The notes under the pieces: model-generated
The model's input: the letters and a program-made list of their open reading frames with translations, nothing else
Database searches by the model: none
What the model was told of the DNA's origin: nothing
Position numbers and translations under genes: made by a program
Source: an uncultured Erythrobacter sp.
GTDB taxonomy: Bacteria; Pseudomonadota; Alphaproteobacteria; Sphingomonadales; Sphingomonadaceae
NCBI GenBank assembly: GCA_947258465.1
Contig: CAMYIQ010000110.1
Coordinates: 1 to 18,409 of the forward strand
DNA length: 18,409 nt
Direction of reading: 5' to 3'
Part shown: positions 7,824-13,394 of the stretch, piece by piece
Numbering within the stretch: the stretch's first letter is position 1
Layout of the letters: the number at the start of each line of letters is the position of its first letter

Positions 7824-8506
7824 TGAAACTTTTCAGCAAGACCGTGGCCGCCGCGGCCATCGCCGGCGCTGCCGCCATCGCCACTCCCGCCGCGGCACAG
7901 ATCAGCGGCAATATCGGCATCGTGAATGCGCCGGCCACCATCGCGGCAAGCGACGCGCTGCGTACTGCGTTCCAGCAGATCGGCACGACCTATTCGGCCC
8001 AGATCACCCAAATTCAGGAAAAGCAGCAGCAGGTTCAGACCCTGTTGCGCCAGCTCGATACGAATGGTGACGGCAGTCTCGATCAGGCAGAGCAGCAGGC
8101 CGCTCAGAGCGCGCCGCAGGCGCAGCAGTTGCAGACGCTCGAGCAGGAGATCGCTCAGCTTTCGAACCAGGTCGAATCGGCTCGCGTTTACGCCATCCAG
8201 CAGATCCTGCAGCAGTACAGCGCCAGTCTGCAGACCGTCGCTTCGCAGAATTCGGTCCAGATGATTCTCGCGCCCGATGCCGTTATCTACACCGATCCGG
8301 CGGCCAATATGAACGACAAGGTCGTCGCTGCGCTTAACCAGCGCGTACCTTCGGTCCAGATCACGCCGCCCGAAGGCTGGCAACCGGCGCAGCAGGCGGT
8401 CGGTATCTACCAGGAAGTCCAGCAGATTCTCATGATTGCGTCGGCGCGTCAGCAGCAGGCCGCTCAGCAGCAACAGCAGCCAACGGCGCAGCCGACCGGA
8501 CGCTGA
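7823..8506 (+). CDS. skp: Skp/OmpH-family periplasmic chaperone with an EF-hand loop
   Basis: Skp is a trimeric, jellyfish-shaped periplasmic chaperone that carries unfolded outer-membrane proteins to BamA. The protein has 227 residues. It has a signal peptide cleaved near ATPAAA|Q (about residue 25), a short beta segment (NIGIVNAPATI), two Gln/Glu-rich coiled-coil helices (about 45-77 and 93-135), and the body segment VQMILAPDAVIYTDPAAN that is typical of OmpH. It also has a Gln-rich tail. Unusually, residues 79-90 read DTNGDGSLDQAE, a perfect 12-residue EF-hand calcium loop, placed between the helices where the Skp tentacle tip should be. The length exceeds E. coli Skp (161). The start codon overlaps the bamA stop (TAATG), so the two partners are translationally coupled. 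Skp-family assignment is good; calcium binding is inferred. Confidence 0.9.
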   Translation: MKLFSKTVAAAAIAGAAAIATPAAAQISGNIGIVNAPATIAASDALRTAFQQIGTTYSAQITQIQEKQQQVQTLLRQLDTNGDGSLDQAEQQAAQSAPQAQQLQTLEQEIAQLSNQVESARVYAIQQILQQYSASLQTVASQNSVQMILAPDAVIYTDPAANMNDKVVAALNQRVPSVQITPPEGWQPAQQAVGIYQEVQQILMIASARQQQAAQQQQQPTAQPTGR

Positions 8507-8528
8507 CGGTAACGACTGGAGCAGAGTG

Positions 8529-8981
8529 ATGAGCGAGACTGGTTTCGACATCGTCGAGGTGCTGAGGCGGCTGCCGCATCGCTATCCTCTGCTCCTGGTT
8601 GATCGGGTCGCGGAATTGGTCGCCGACGAGCGTATTCACGCGGTCAAGGCGGTCAGTTTCAACGAGGACTTCTTCCAGGGGCATTTCCCCGGCGCGCCGA
8701 TCATGCCCGGCGTCCTTCAGATCGAAGCACTGGCGCAGGCTGCGGGTGTGCTCGCGGTAGAAAGCCTCGGCCTCGCTGGCTCGGGCAAGCTGGTCTATTT
8801 TATGGCTATTGAGAATGCGAAGTTCCGCGCCCCCGTGACGCCGGGCGTACTGCTCGATCTCAAGGCGGAATTCGTGCAGAAACGCGCCCGCGTCTGCAAA
8901 TTCGCAGGCGAGGCGAGCGTTGATGGCAAAGTCACCTGCGAGGTGCAGTTCACCGCTATGATCGCGGACGCACCCGAATAA
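8529..8981 (+). CDS. fabZ: 3-hydroxyacyl-[acyl-carrier-protein] dehydratase FabZ
   Basis: FabZ dehydrates beta-hydroxyacyl-ACP to trans-2-enoyl-ACP in each cycle of type II fatty-acid synthesis. The 150-residue hot-dog-fold protein has LPHRYPLLLVDRV near the N-terminus and the active-site helix with FFQGHFPGAPIMPGVLQIEA, containing catalytic H52 and E66. It then has YFMAIENAKFRAPV and a C-terminal strand. ATG 8529 is preceded by GGAG at 8518-8521 with 7-nt spacing. The open frame extends further upstream to 8436, but only inside skp. It lies 22 nt after skp. In E. coli lpxD sits between skp and fabZ, with lpxA and lpxB after it; none is present here. Confidence 0.96.
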   Translation: MSETGFDIVEVLRRLPHRYPLLLVDRVAELVADERIHAVKAVSFNEDFFQGHFPGAPIMPGVLQIEALAQAAGVLAVESLGLAGSGKLVYFMAIENAKFRAPVTPGVLLDLKAEFVQKRARVCKFAGEASVDGKVTCEVQFTAMIADAPE

Positions 8982-8983
8982 GG

Positions 8984-9012
8984 TTGCCATATTCGGCGCT
9001 CGCGGCTATGCG
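8984..9012 (+). promoter_or_regulatory. Candidate sigma70 promoter for rpmE
   Basis: TTGCCA (8984-8989) and TATGCG (9007-9012) are separated by 17 nt, immediately after the fabZ stop. The -35 box matches 5 of 6 consensus bases; the -10 box is weak. A start near 9019 would give a leader of about 58 nt containing a 15-nt dyad (9043-9057). Confidence 0.35.
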
Positions 9013-9042
9013 CGCGCCTTCTCCACAACACAGCTGGACCGG

Positions 9043-9057
9043 TCGGAACCGTTCCGA
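9043..9057. promoter_or_regulatory. Perfect 15-nt dyad in the rpmE leader
   Basis: TCGGAAC (9043-9049) and GTTCCGA (9051-9057) are perfect inverted copies around a single C. It ends 5 nt before the GAAGGACG ribosome-binding site (9063-9070) of rpmE. It could be an operator or, as RNA, a 5-bp stem with a 5-nt loop next to the ribosome-binding site. No known operator is recognised, and it does not resemble an AT-rich Zur box. Confidence 0.35.
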
Positions 9058-9076
9058 GGCTAGAAGGACGTTTACA

Positions 9077-9304
9077 ATGAAGGCCGAAGGTCACCCCGAT
9101 TACCACATGATCACGGTCAAGATGACCGATGGTACCGAATTCCAGACGCGCTCCACCTGGGGCAGCGAGGGCGATACGCTGACGCTCGATATCGACCCGA
9201 CCAGCCACCCGGCATGGACCGGTGGCACCAAGCAGATTCAGGAAGGCGGCCGTGTCGCAGCCTTCAACAAGCGTTTCGGCGGCCTGTCGCTCAAGAAGAA
9301 CTGA
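9077..9304 (+). CDS. rpmE: 50S ribosomal protein L31 (cysteine-free form)
   Basis: L31 bridges the two ribosomal subunits. The 75-residue protein matches the alphaproteobacterial L31 pattern: MKAEGHPDYHMITVKMTDG, then FQTRSTWGSEGDTLTLDIDP, HPAWTGGTKQ and a C-terminal FNKRFGGLSLKKN. It contains no cysteines, so it is the form lacking a zinc-binding motif. ATG 9077 has a strong GAAGGACG ribosome-binding site at 9063-9070. The same frame is open from 8984, but the upstream part resembles no L31. It is flanked by a likely promoter and a strong intrinsic terminator, so it appears to be an independent transcription unit between the envelope operon and the opposing dksA-like gene. Confidence 0.95.
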   Translation: MKAEGHPDYHMITVKMTDGTEFQTRSTWGSEGDTLTLDIDPTSHPAWTGGTKQIQEGGRVAAFNKRFGGLSLKKN

Positions 9305-9331
9305 GCGCGGCGAGCCTCGATGGCATTGTGA

Positions 9332-9360
9332 AGGGCGGTCCTGCGGGGCCGCCCTTTTTG
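9332..9360 (+). terminator. Intrinsic terminator after rpmE
   Basis: A 10-bp stem (9332-9341 with 9346-9355, one T-G wobble) closed by a TGCG loop is followed by a run of Ts at 9355-9359. It lies 28 nt after the rpmE stop. On the opposite strand the hairpin has no T-run after it, so it should work mainly for the + strand. The convergent dksA-like gene ends at 9373. Confidence 0.9.
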
Positions 9361-9372
9361 CGTTTCAAAGGA

Positions 9373-9690
9373 TCATTCGGCGCAATCGATGCAACGCGTG
9401 GCGATGGGGCGGGCCTCCAGGCGCTTACGCGCGATCTGTTTGCCGCACTGGCCACAGGTTCCGTAAGTGCCGTTGTCGATCCGTAGCAAGGCCATACGGA
9501 TTTGCGCGATTTCATGGCGCAGAACTTCATCGATACCCTCGAGCGCCTCGTCATCGGCAAGGTCGACGGCTTGCTCGCTCGAATCCGCCTCCAGCGGATG
9601 GCGCAGGTCATCCTCGATGACTTCGGCACGCTCCAGCAAATCCCCTAGCCGGTTCTGCAACTTTTCGCGAATGTCGCTGTATTCGGTCAT
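9373..9690 (-). CDS. DksA/TraR-family C4 zinc-finger protein
   Basis: Members of this family bind the secondary channel of RNA polymerase and alter initiation. The protein has 105 residues: an N-terminal coiled coil (about 1-70) with the acidic stretch AVDLADDEALEGIDE, then a zinc ribbon C79-x2-C82 ... C100-x2-C103 with the DksA signature ARKRLEARPIATRCIDC. It is shorter than E. coli DksA (151), and the DxxDxA tip motif of true DksA is not evident, so it is a short DksA-like or TraR-like regulator whose ability to act with ppGpp is uncertain. ATG 9690 is preceded by GGGAG with 7-nt spacing. The gene is on the minus strand, convergent with rpmE. A full-length dksA may exist elsewhere in the genome. 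Confidence 0.88.
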   Translation of the reverse strand: MTEYSDIREKLQNRLGDLLERAEVIEDDLRHPLEADSSEQAVDLADDEALEGIDEVLRHEIAQIRMALLRIDNGTYGTCGQCGKQIARKRLEARPIATRCIDCAE

Positions 9691-9759
9691 GAATGCACTC
9701 CCGTTATCGTGTGTGGCGATTAAGCTAACACGAAATATGAGAATGAAATTTGTCCTGCA

Positions 9760-9978
9760 TCAATTTTCATTGGGCTCGAAACGCATGACCCCCGCATAGC
9801 TATAGGCCCCACCATCCGGCGGATGGCTCTGTCCGTCTAAAACGGGAATCTCGGCCAGGTCATAGATCGTCATTCCGTCGATGCAGGGAAGGTTAAGACC
9901 GTAACGATCGGGCTTTGATCGCAACCGATGAAAGCGATGAATGCCGCATTTGCCGCAAAAGCGGTGCTTCGCCTTCGC
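9760..9978 (-). pseudogene. 5'-truncated GFA-family (CENP-V/GFA) gene remnant
   Basis: Minus-strand bases 9978 to 9760 encode 72 residues and a TGA stop, with an in-frame stop (9979-9981) immediately upstream and no start codon before the conserved region. The residues match the C-terminal half of GFA proteins (glutathione-dependent formaldehyde-activating-like, zinc-binding): AKHRFCGKCGIHRFHR with the final CxxC, then RSKPDRYGLNLPCIDG, and a tail with DGQSHPPDGG. Complete GFA proteins are about 115-150 residues and have further zinc cysteines in the N-terminal half; that half is missing here. The break falls between this fragment and the stop of the neighbouring 2OG oxygenase (9984), suggesting a deletion or rearrangement at that point. 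It could be expressed only from an internal start, which would remove the CxxC. I consider it a decayed gene. Confidence 0.78.
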
Positions 9979-9983
9979 TCATC

Positions 9984-10625
9984 TCACCATCCCCAGGGCT
10001 TTTCGCGGTACCATTTGGTGATCACGTATTTGAGCCCTTTGCGTACTTTCATTCCGTGATGGATCGTGTTCGGATTCTCGCTGAGATCCGGTCGGCGATT
10101 GTTCCAGCAGACCAGCTTCCCGGCTTCGGGTTGAAAAGTCTTGCGAACCGTTTTGAAGCGGGTAGCGCCCCCGGCTTCAACCTCGTTCAGATAGATCATG
10201 AAGGTCCAGGTGCGCTGGCCTGCAACCGAGCAGTATCGCGCCCAATCGGCCCCGCCGGGATTGAAGTAATCGCAATGCGGCTTGAACTCCTGCCCCACGT
10301 CGTAGCGCTGTCCCTGTAGAGGCTCGCCATAGGCGGGGTCGATTCCATTGAGATCGAACAGCAGCGCTTCGAGCGTTTCGACTGCCGGTTCGTCTCCATC
10401 CAAGTCGCATGTCTCGCTGGTGCGAAAGTAACGGTCATCGCCGGCGTCGGCGAGGGTGGAGGGCCGCCGCCCCCGTTCGATGAGTCGAATCAGTTCGGCC
10501 CGCAGCTCCGGGGGCACGAAATCGCGCAATTGGAAAAGGTCGAGCTTGTCACTCGGCACACGCTGCAGGCCGTCGCGCTCGAGCAGTTTTTCAGCGGAAG
10601 ATTCGCCCGGTCCCTTCATGGCCAT
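9984..10625 (-). CDS. Prolyl-4-hydroxylase-type 2OG-Fe(II) oxygenase
   Basis: This family uses 2-oxoglutarate, Fe(II) and O2 to hydroxylate a substrate, often a prolyl residue of a protein. The P4Hc domain shows the iron triad H117-x-D119 (in FKPHCDYFNPGG) and H189 (in NTIHHGMKVRKGLKYV), with K199 as the likely 2-oxoglutarate carboxylate ligand. It also has the core TFMIYLNEVEAGGATRF and a C-terminal ITKWYREKPWGW. From ATG 10625 it is 213 residues. ATG 10619 is an alternative, and the frame continues upstream to 10766 without a clear start; none of the candidates has a strong ribosome-binding site. No signal peptide is seen, so it is probably cytoplasmic. It is divergent from tRNA-His across about 184 nt. 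The substrate cannot be told from sequence. Confidence 0.88.
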   Translation of the reverse strand: MAMKGPGESSAEKLLERDGLQRVPSDKLDLFQLRDFVPPELRAELIRLIERGRRPSTLADAGDDRYFRTSETCDLDGDEPAVETLEALLFDLNGIDPAYGEPLQGQRYDVGQEFKPHCDYFNPGGADWARYCSVAGQRTWTFMIYLNEVEAGGATRFKTVRKTFQPEAGKLVCWNNRRPDLSENPNTIHHGMKVRKGLKYVITKWYREKPWGW

Positions 10626-10751
10626 AAGGATAGCGTGGGCGATGGCGCGAACAACCGCGAAAGAAAATTGCGCGCATTTACGCCTTTGACGTTTTTCGCT
10701 TCCCAATCCCCGCTCATTGTGCAACAGGCACGCGCCGTTACGCAGGGCGGC

Positions 10752-10779
10752 TTGACGCTGCCACACTCATGCGTATCAG
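10752..10779 (+). promoter_or_regulatory. Candidate sigma70 promoter for tRNA-His
   Basis: TTGACG (10752-10757) and TATCAG (10774-10779) are separated by 16 nt, in the divergent spacer between the oxygenase gene and the tRNA. A start around 10786 would place only about 25 nt before the mature tRNA end. That leader holds a 6-bp hairpin, CCCGGA/TCCGGG (10787-10802), with a CGGT loop. Confidence 0.45.
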
Positions 10780-10809
10780 GCCCCTTCCCGGACGGTTCCG
10801 GGGGCATGT

Positions 10810-10887
10810 GGCGATCGTAGCTCAGTTGGTTAGAGCGCCGGTTTGTGGTACCGGAGGTCGCGGGTTCGAACCCCGTCGATCGCCCCA
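10810..10887 (+). tRNA. tRNA-His (anticodon GTG)
   Basis: A full cloverleaf is readable. The acceptor GCGATCG (10811-10817) pairs with CGATCGC (10877-10883). The D arm starts TAGCTCAGTTGG. The anticodon stem CCGGT/ACCGG (10838-10842, 10850-10854) encloses the loop TTGTGGT with anticodon GTG at 10845-10847. The T arm has GGGTTCGAACCCC. C73 (10884) is followed by an encoded CCA (10885-10887). G at 10810 is the -1 base and can pair with C73, the standard histidine identity element. The amino-acid dehydrogenase begins 53 nt downstream; no terminator is seen between them, so readthrough is possible. Confidence 0.97.
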
Positions 10888-10940
10888 TCTTTTCCCCTTG
10901 TCGTAGCCGTCCTTCACAGCTCTTTGGGGGCACGCAAGGC

Positions 10941-12005
10941 ATGACGGCTTTCTGGACCGAAGCGGATTTCGATGACCATGAACTCGTACAGGTTGTACGG
11001 GACGCGAAGAGCGGTCTGACTGCCATTATTGCCCTTCATTCGACTCACCTCGGCCCGGGCGCGGGCGGAACCCGTTTCTGGCATTATGCGGAACCCGCCG
11101 ATGCCATGCGCGATGCGCTGCGCCTGTCGCGTGGCATGAGCTACAAGAACGCTATGGCCGGATTGCCCATGGGCGGCGGTAAAGCGGTGATCCTGGCGGA
11201 CAAGGATAAGACCAAGACGCCGGAGATGCTGGCGGCTTTCGCCGACGCGGTCGAAGCGTTGGGCGGCCAGTATGTCACGGCCGAGGATGTGGGCATTTCG
11301 GAAGCCGACATGGCCGCCGTTGCGCAGCGCACCCAACATGTTTCCGGCCTTCCCGTAGAAGGAGAGGATACGGCTGGCGGCGATCCCGGACCGTTTACTG
11401 CCCTGGGTATCTTTCTCGGTATCAAGGCAGCAGTGCAGCACAAGCTGGGCAAGGACAGCGTCGAGGGCGTTCATGTCGCCTTGCAGGGCACCGGCAGCGT
11501 TGGCGGCGGCGTCGCTCGCCTGCTCGCCCGCGACGGCGCAAGGCTGACCCTTTCCGACATCCATCAGGACCGCGCCGAAGCGCTGGCCGCCGAACTCGGC
11601 GCCGAAACGGCCGCGCCCGATGCGATCATGTCGGTGGCCTGCGACGTGTTCAGCCCGAACGCCTTGGGAGCGATTCTCGACGAGGAGGGCATCGCGCGGC
11701 TCGATTGCCAGATTGTGGCAGGCGGTGCGAACAACCAGTTGCGGCGCCCCGAACACGGCCCGATGCTTGCCGAGCGCGGTATCCTTTATGCGCCGGATTA
11801 CGTCATCAATGCGGGCGGAATCATCTCGGTGACGCTCGAATATCTGTGCCGTAACGACAAGGCGCCCTGCGACATCAACGAAGTGCGCAAGCGCATCGCG
11901 CTGATCCCCGGCCGGCTCGAACAGATCTGGCAGGAAAGCGATCGCGATGGCGGTTCGCCCGACCAGGTCGCCGACCGTATGGCTCAGGAACTGATCGGTC
12001 GCTGA
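10941..12005 (+). CDS. Leu/Glu/Phe/Val-type amino-acid dehydrogenase
   Basis: The family catalyses NAD-dependent oxidative deamination of amino acids to 2-oxo acids. The protein has 354 residues, close to leucine dehydrogenases (about 360). It has the substrate-domain stretch GPGAGGTRFW, RGMSYKNAMAGLPMGGGKAV with the two conserved lysines K69 and K81, and YVTAEDVGIS with D116. The Rossmann dinucleotide loop GTGSVG (183-188) and GGANNQL follow. This layout favours leucine or valine dehydrogenase over hexameric glutamate dehydrogenases, but the substrate is not certain. The ATG at 10941 follows GGGGG at 10926-10930. The same frame is open back into the tRNA, which is not coding. ccmC begins 59 nt later, with no terminator seen between them. 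Confidence 0.9.
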   Translation: MTAFWTEADFDDHELVQVVRDAKSGLTAIIALHSTHLGPGAGGTRFWHYAEPADAMRDALRLSRGMSYKNAMAGLPMGGGKAVILADKDKTKTPEMLAAFADAVEALGGQYVTAEDVGISEADMAAVAQRTQHVSGLPVEGEDTAGGDPGPFTALGIFLGIKAAVQHKLGKDSVEGVHVALQGTGSVGGGVARLLARDGARLTLSDIHQDRAEALAAELGAETAAPDAIMSVACDVFSPNALGAILDEEGIARLDCQIVAGGANNQLRRPEHGPMLAERGILYAPDYVINAGGIISVTLEYLCRNDKAPCDINEVRKRIALIPGRLEQIWQESDRDGGSPDQVADRMAQELIGR

Positions 12006-12064
12006 ACTGCGCTCTTGCGAGGCCGGATGAGCGCTGCCAAAGCGGAGCTGGACGGTATATTTCG

Positions 12065-12787
12065 ATGCATGGCTTCGCCAATCCCAAGCGCTTCCTTTCG
12101 CTCGCAAACTGGTTGACCCCGCTGCTGCTGGTCGCCGGCTTGCTGGTGAGTGCGGCTGCGCTCTACTGGGGATTGTTTCGCGTTCCCCCGGACCGGCTGA
12201 TGGGCGAAACTGTGCGAATTCTCTTCCTCCATGTTCCCACCGCGTGGCTAGGGATGGGTGGGTGGACCGCCATTGCCGTTTCCAGCCTCGTATTTCTGGT
12301 CTGGCGTCATCCCCTGGCCGCGCTGGCCGCGCGCGCCGCAGCGGTGCCGGGCCTCGTCTTCACGCTGATCTGCCTTGCCAGCGGTTCGATCTGGGGACGG
12401 CCGACTTGGGGCACCTGGTGGGTGTGGGACGGGCGGCTGACCAGCATGCTGGTGCTCGCCTTCCTCTACCTTGCCTATATGGCGCTCGCCCAGGCGGCTG
12501 AGCGCGAGGGCGTTTCTGCCCGCATCCCGGCGATCTTCGGACTGCTCGGCGCGATCAACATCCCGATCATCAATCGCAGCGTGGTATGGTGGAACTCGCT
12601 CCACCAACCGCCCAGCATTACCATGGGCAAGAGCGCCATCGATGGCGAGTTTCTCGCCCCCCTGCTGGTCGCCGTGGCGGGGTTTTCCCTGCTGTTCGGC
12701 GGTGTAGTGCTGGCCCGTATGCGGGCGCTGCTCGCCGATATTCAGGCGGAAGCGCGCCTGCGCCGCAAGGCGATGGAGGCTGCGTGA
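12065..12787 (+). CDS. ccmC: Haem exporter/CcmE haem-loading protein CcmC
   Basis: CcmC is an inner-membrane haem-handling protein that presents haem to CcmE for covalent attachment. The 240-residue protein has about six hydrophobic segments and the tryptophan-rich WWD motif WGRPTWGTWWVWDGRLTS (110-127). It has the two conserved haem-ligand histidines, H56 in LHVPTAW and H180 in NSLHQP. The ATG at 12065 is preceded by GGACGG (12050-12055). It starts the overlapping ccm operon, and its stop overlaps ccmD as TGATG. ccmA and ccmB, which encode the ABC transporter that normally partners with CcmC, are not upstream; an amino-acid dehydrogenase is found there. Confidence 0.95.
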   Translation: MHGFANPKRFLSLANWLTPLLLVAGLLVSAAALYWGLFRVPPDRLMGETVRILFLHVPTAWLGMGGWTAIAVSSLVFLVWRHPLAALAARAAAVPGLVFTLICLASGSIWGRPTWGTWWVWDGRLTSMLVLAFLYLAYMALAQAAEREGVSARIPAIFGLLGAINIPIINRSVVWWNSLHQPPSITMGKSAIDGEFLAPLLVAVAGFSLLFGGVVLARMRALLADIQAEARLRRKAMEAA

Positions 12788-12927
12788 TGCGCGAGGCACT
12801 CGACCAGTGGGATTTCGTGATCGCGGCCTATGCGGTTGGTGTGGTGGGCACACTCGCCATGATCGCATGGGCGTGGATCGATATGAAGCGCGCGGAGAAA
12901 CGCCGCGAGGAAAGCAGGCGTAAATGA
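12787..12927 (+). CDS. ccmD: Haem exporter small subunit CcmD
   Basis: CcmD is a small membrane protein that helps release haem-loaded CcmE from the CcmABC complex. The gene encodes 46 residues. A short polar N-terminus (MREALDQWDFVIAAYAVG) leads into one membrane helix (about residues 10-31), followed by a strongly basic cytoplasmic tail (KRAEKRREESRRK). This size and charge pattern is typical of CcmD, which is poorly conserved in sequence; position between ccmC and ccmE is the main support. The start overlaps ccmC by 1 nt and the end overlaps ccmE by 4 nt (ATGA). The open frame extends upstream inside ccmC, but that part is not coding. Confidence 0.9.
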   Translation: MREALDQWDFVIAAYAVGVVGTLAMIAWAWIDMKRAEKRREESRRK

Positions 12928-13394
12928 GTGCATTGAAACCCAAGCATCAGCGTCTCGTGCTGGTCCTCCTCGCGCTGGTCGCGCTGGTCGGGGCGGGGCT
13001 TCTGGCAGCCTATGCCCTGCGCAGCCAGGCGAGCTATTTCTACCTCCCCGAGCAAATGCTGGCCGACCCGCCCGAAGTGGGGCAGGCGGTGCGGCTTGGC
13101 GGTATGGTCGAGGAAGGCTCGCTGCAAACCGCCCCCGACGGGATCACGCTGACCTTTGCCGTTGCAGGCAACGACGGCTCGCGCGTGCCCGTCCGCTTCA
13201 GCGGGATCGCGCCAGACCTGTTCGTCGAAGGCTCGGGCGTGGTGGCTGAGGGACGCCTGGGCGCCGATGGCACCTTTGTCGCGGACAATCTCCTTGCCAA
13301 GCATGACGAGAACTACGTCCCGCGCGAATTGCAGGAAATGGAACAGCATCAGGCGGCCAAAATGGCCGAGGAAACTACCGTAGGCCTCGAATGA
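12924..13394 (+). CDS. ccmE: Cytochrome c maturation haem chaperone CcmE
   Basis: CcmE is a membrane-anchored periplasmic OB-fold chaperone that carries haem bound covalently to a histidine from CcmC to CcmF. The 156-residue protein has a basic N-terminus, one membrane segment (about 10-31), and a beta-barrel domain (VRLGGMVEEGSL, VPVRFSGIAPDLF, GVVAEGRL). It has the haem-binding motif LAKHDENYVP with H127 and Y131. The motif is the common HxxxY form. A flexible Glu-rich tail follows. It overlaps ccmD and ccmF by ATGA at both ends, so translation is likely coupled. Confidence 0.97.
   Translation: MSALKPKHQRLVLVLLALVALVGAGLLAAYALRSQASYFYLPEQMLADPPEVGQAVRLGGMVEEGSLQTAPDGITLTFAVAGNDGSRVPVRFSGIAPDLFVEGSGVVAEGRLGADGTFVADNLLAKHDENYVPRELQEMEQHQAAKMAEETTVGLE

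Noticed and set aside
8400..8500. CAG/CAA-rich run in the skp 3' end as a microsatellite or tandem repeat
   Set aside because: The triplets encode an irregular Gln/Ala-rich tail without a fixed repeating unit; ordinary low-complexity coding sequence.
8436..8528. Upstream extension of FabZ from ATG 8436
   Set aside because: The extra residues lie inside the skp coding end and do not match FabZ; ATG 8529 has a good ribosome-binding site.
9332..9360. Bidirectional terminator between rpmE and the dksA-like gene
   Set aside because: On the minus strand the hairpin is preceded, not followed, by the homopolymer run, so only the + strand has the proper form.
10845..10940. N-terminal extension of the amino-acid dehydrogenase into the tRNA
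   Set aside because: The frame is open but starts inside the tRNA-His anticodon loop. The ATG at 10941 gives a normal family N-terminus.
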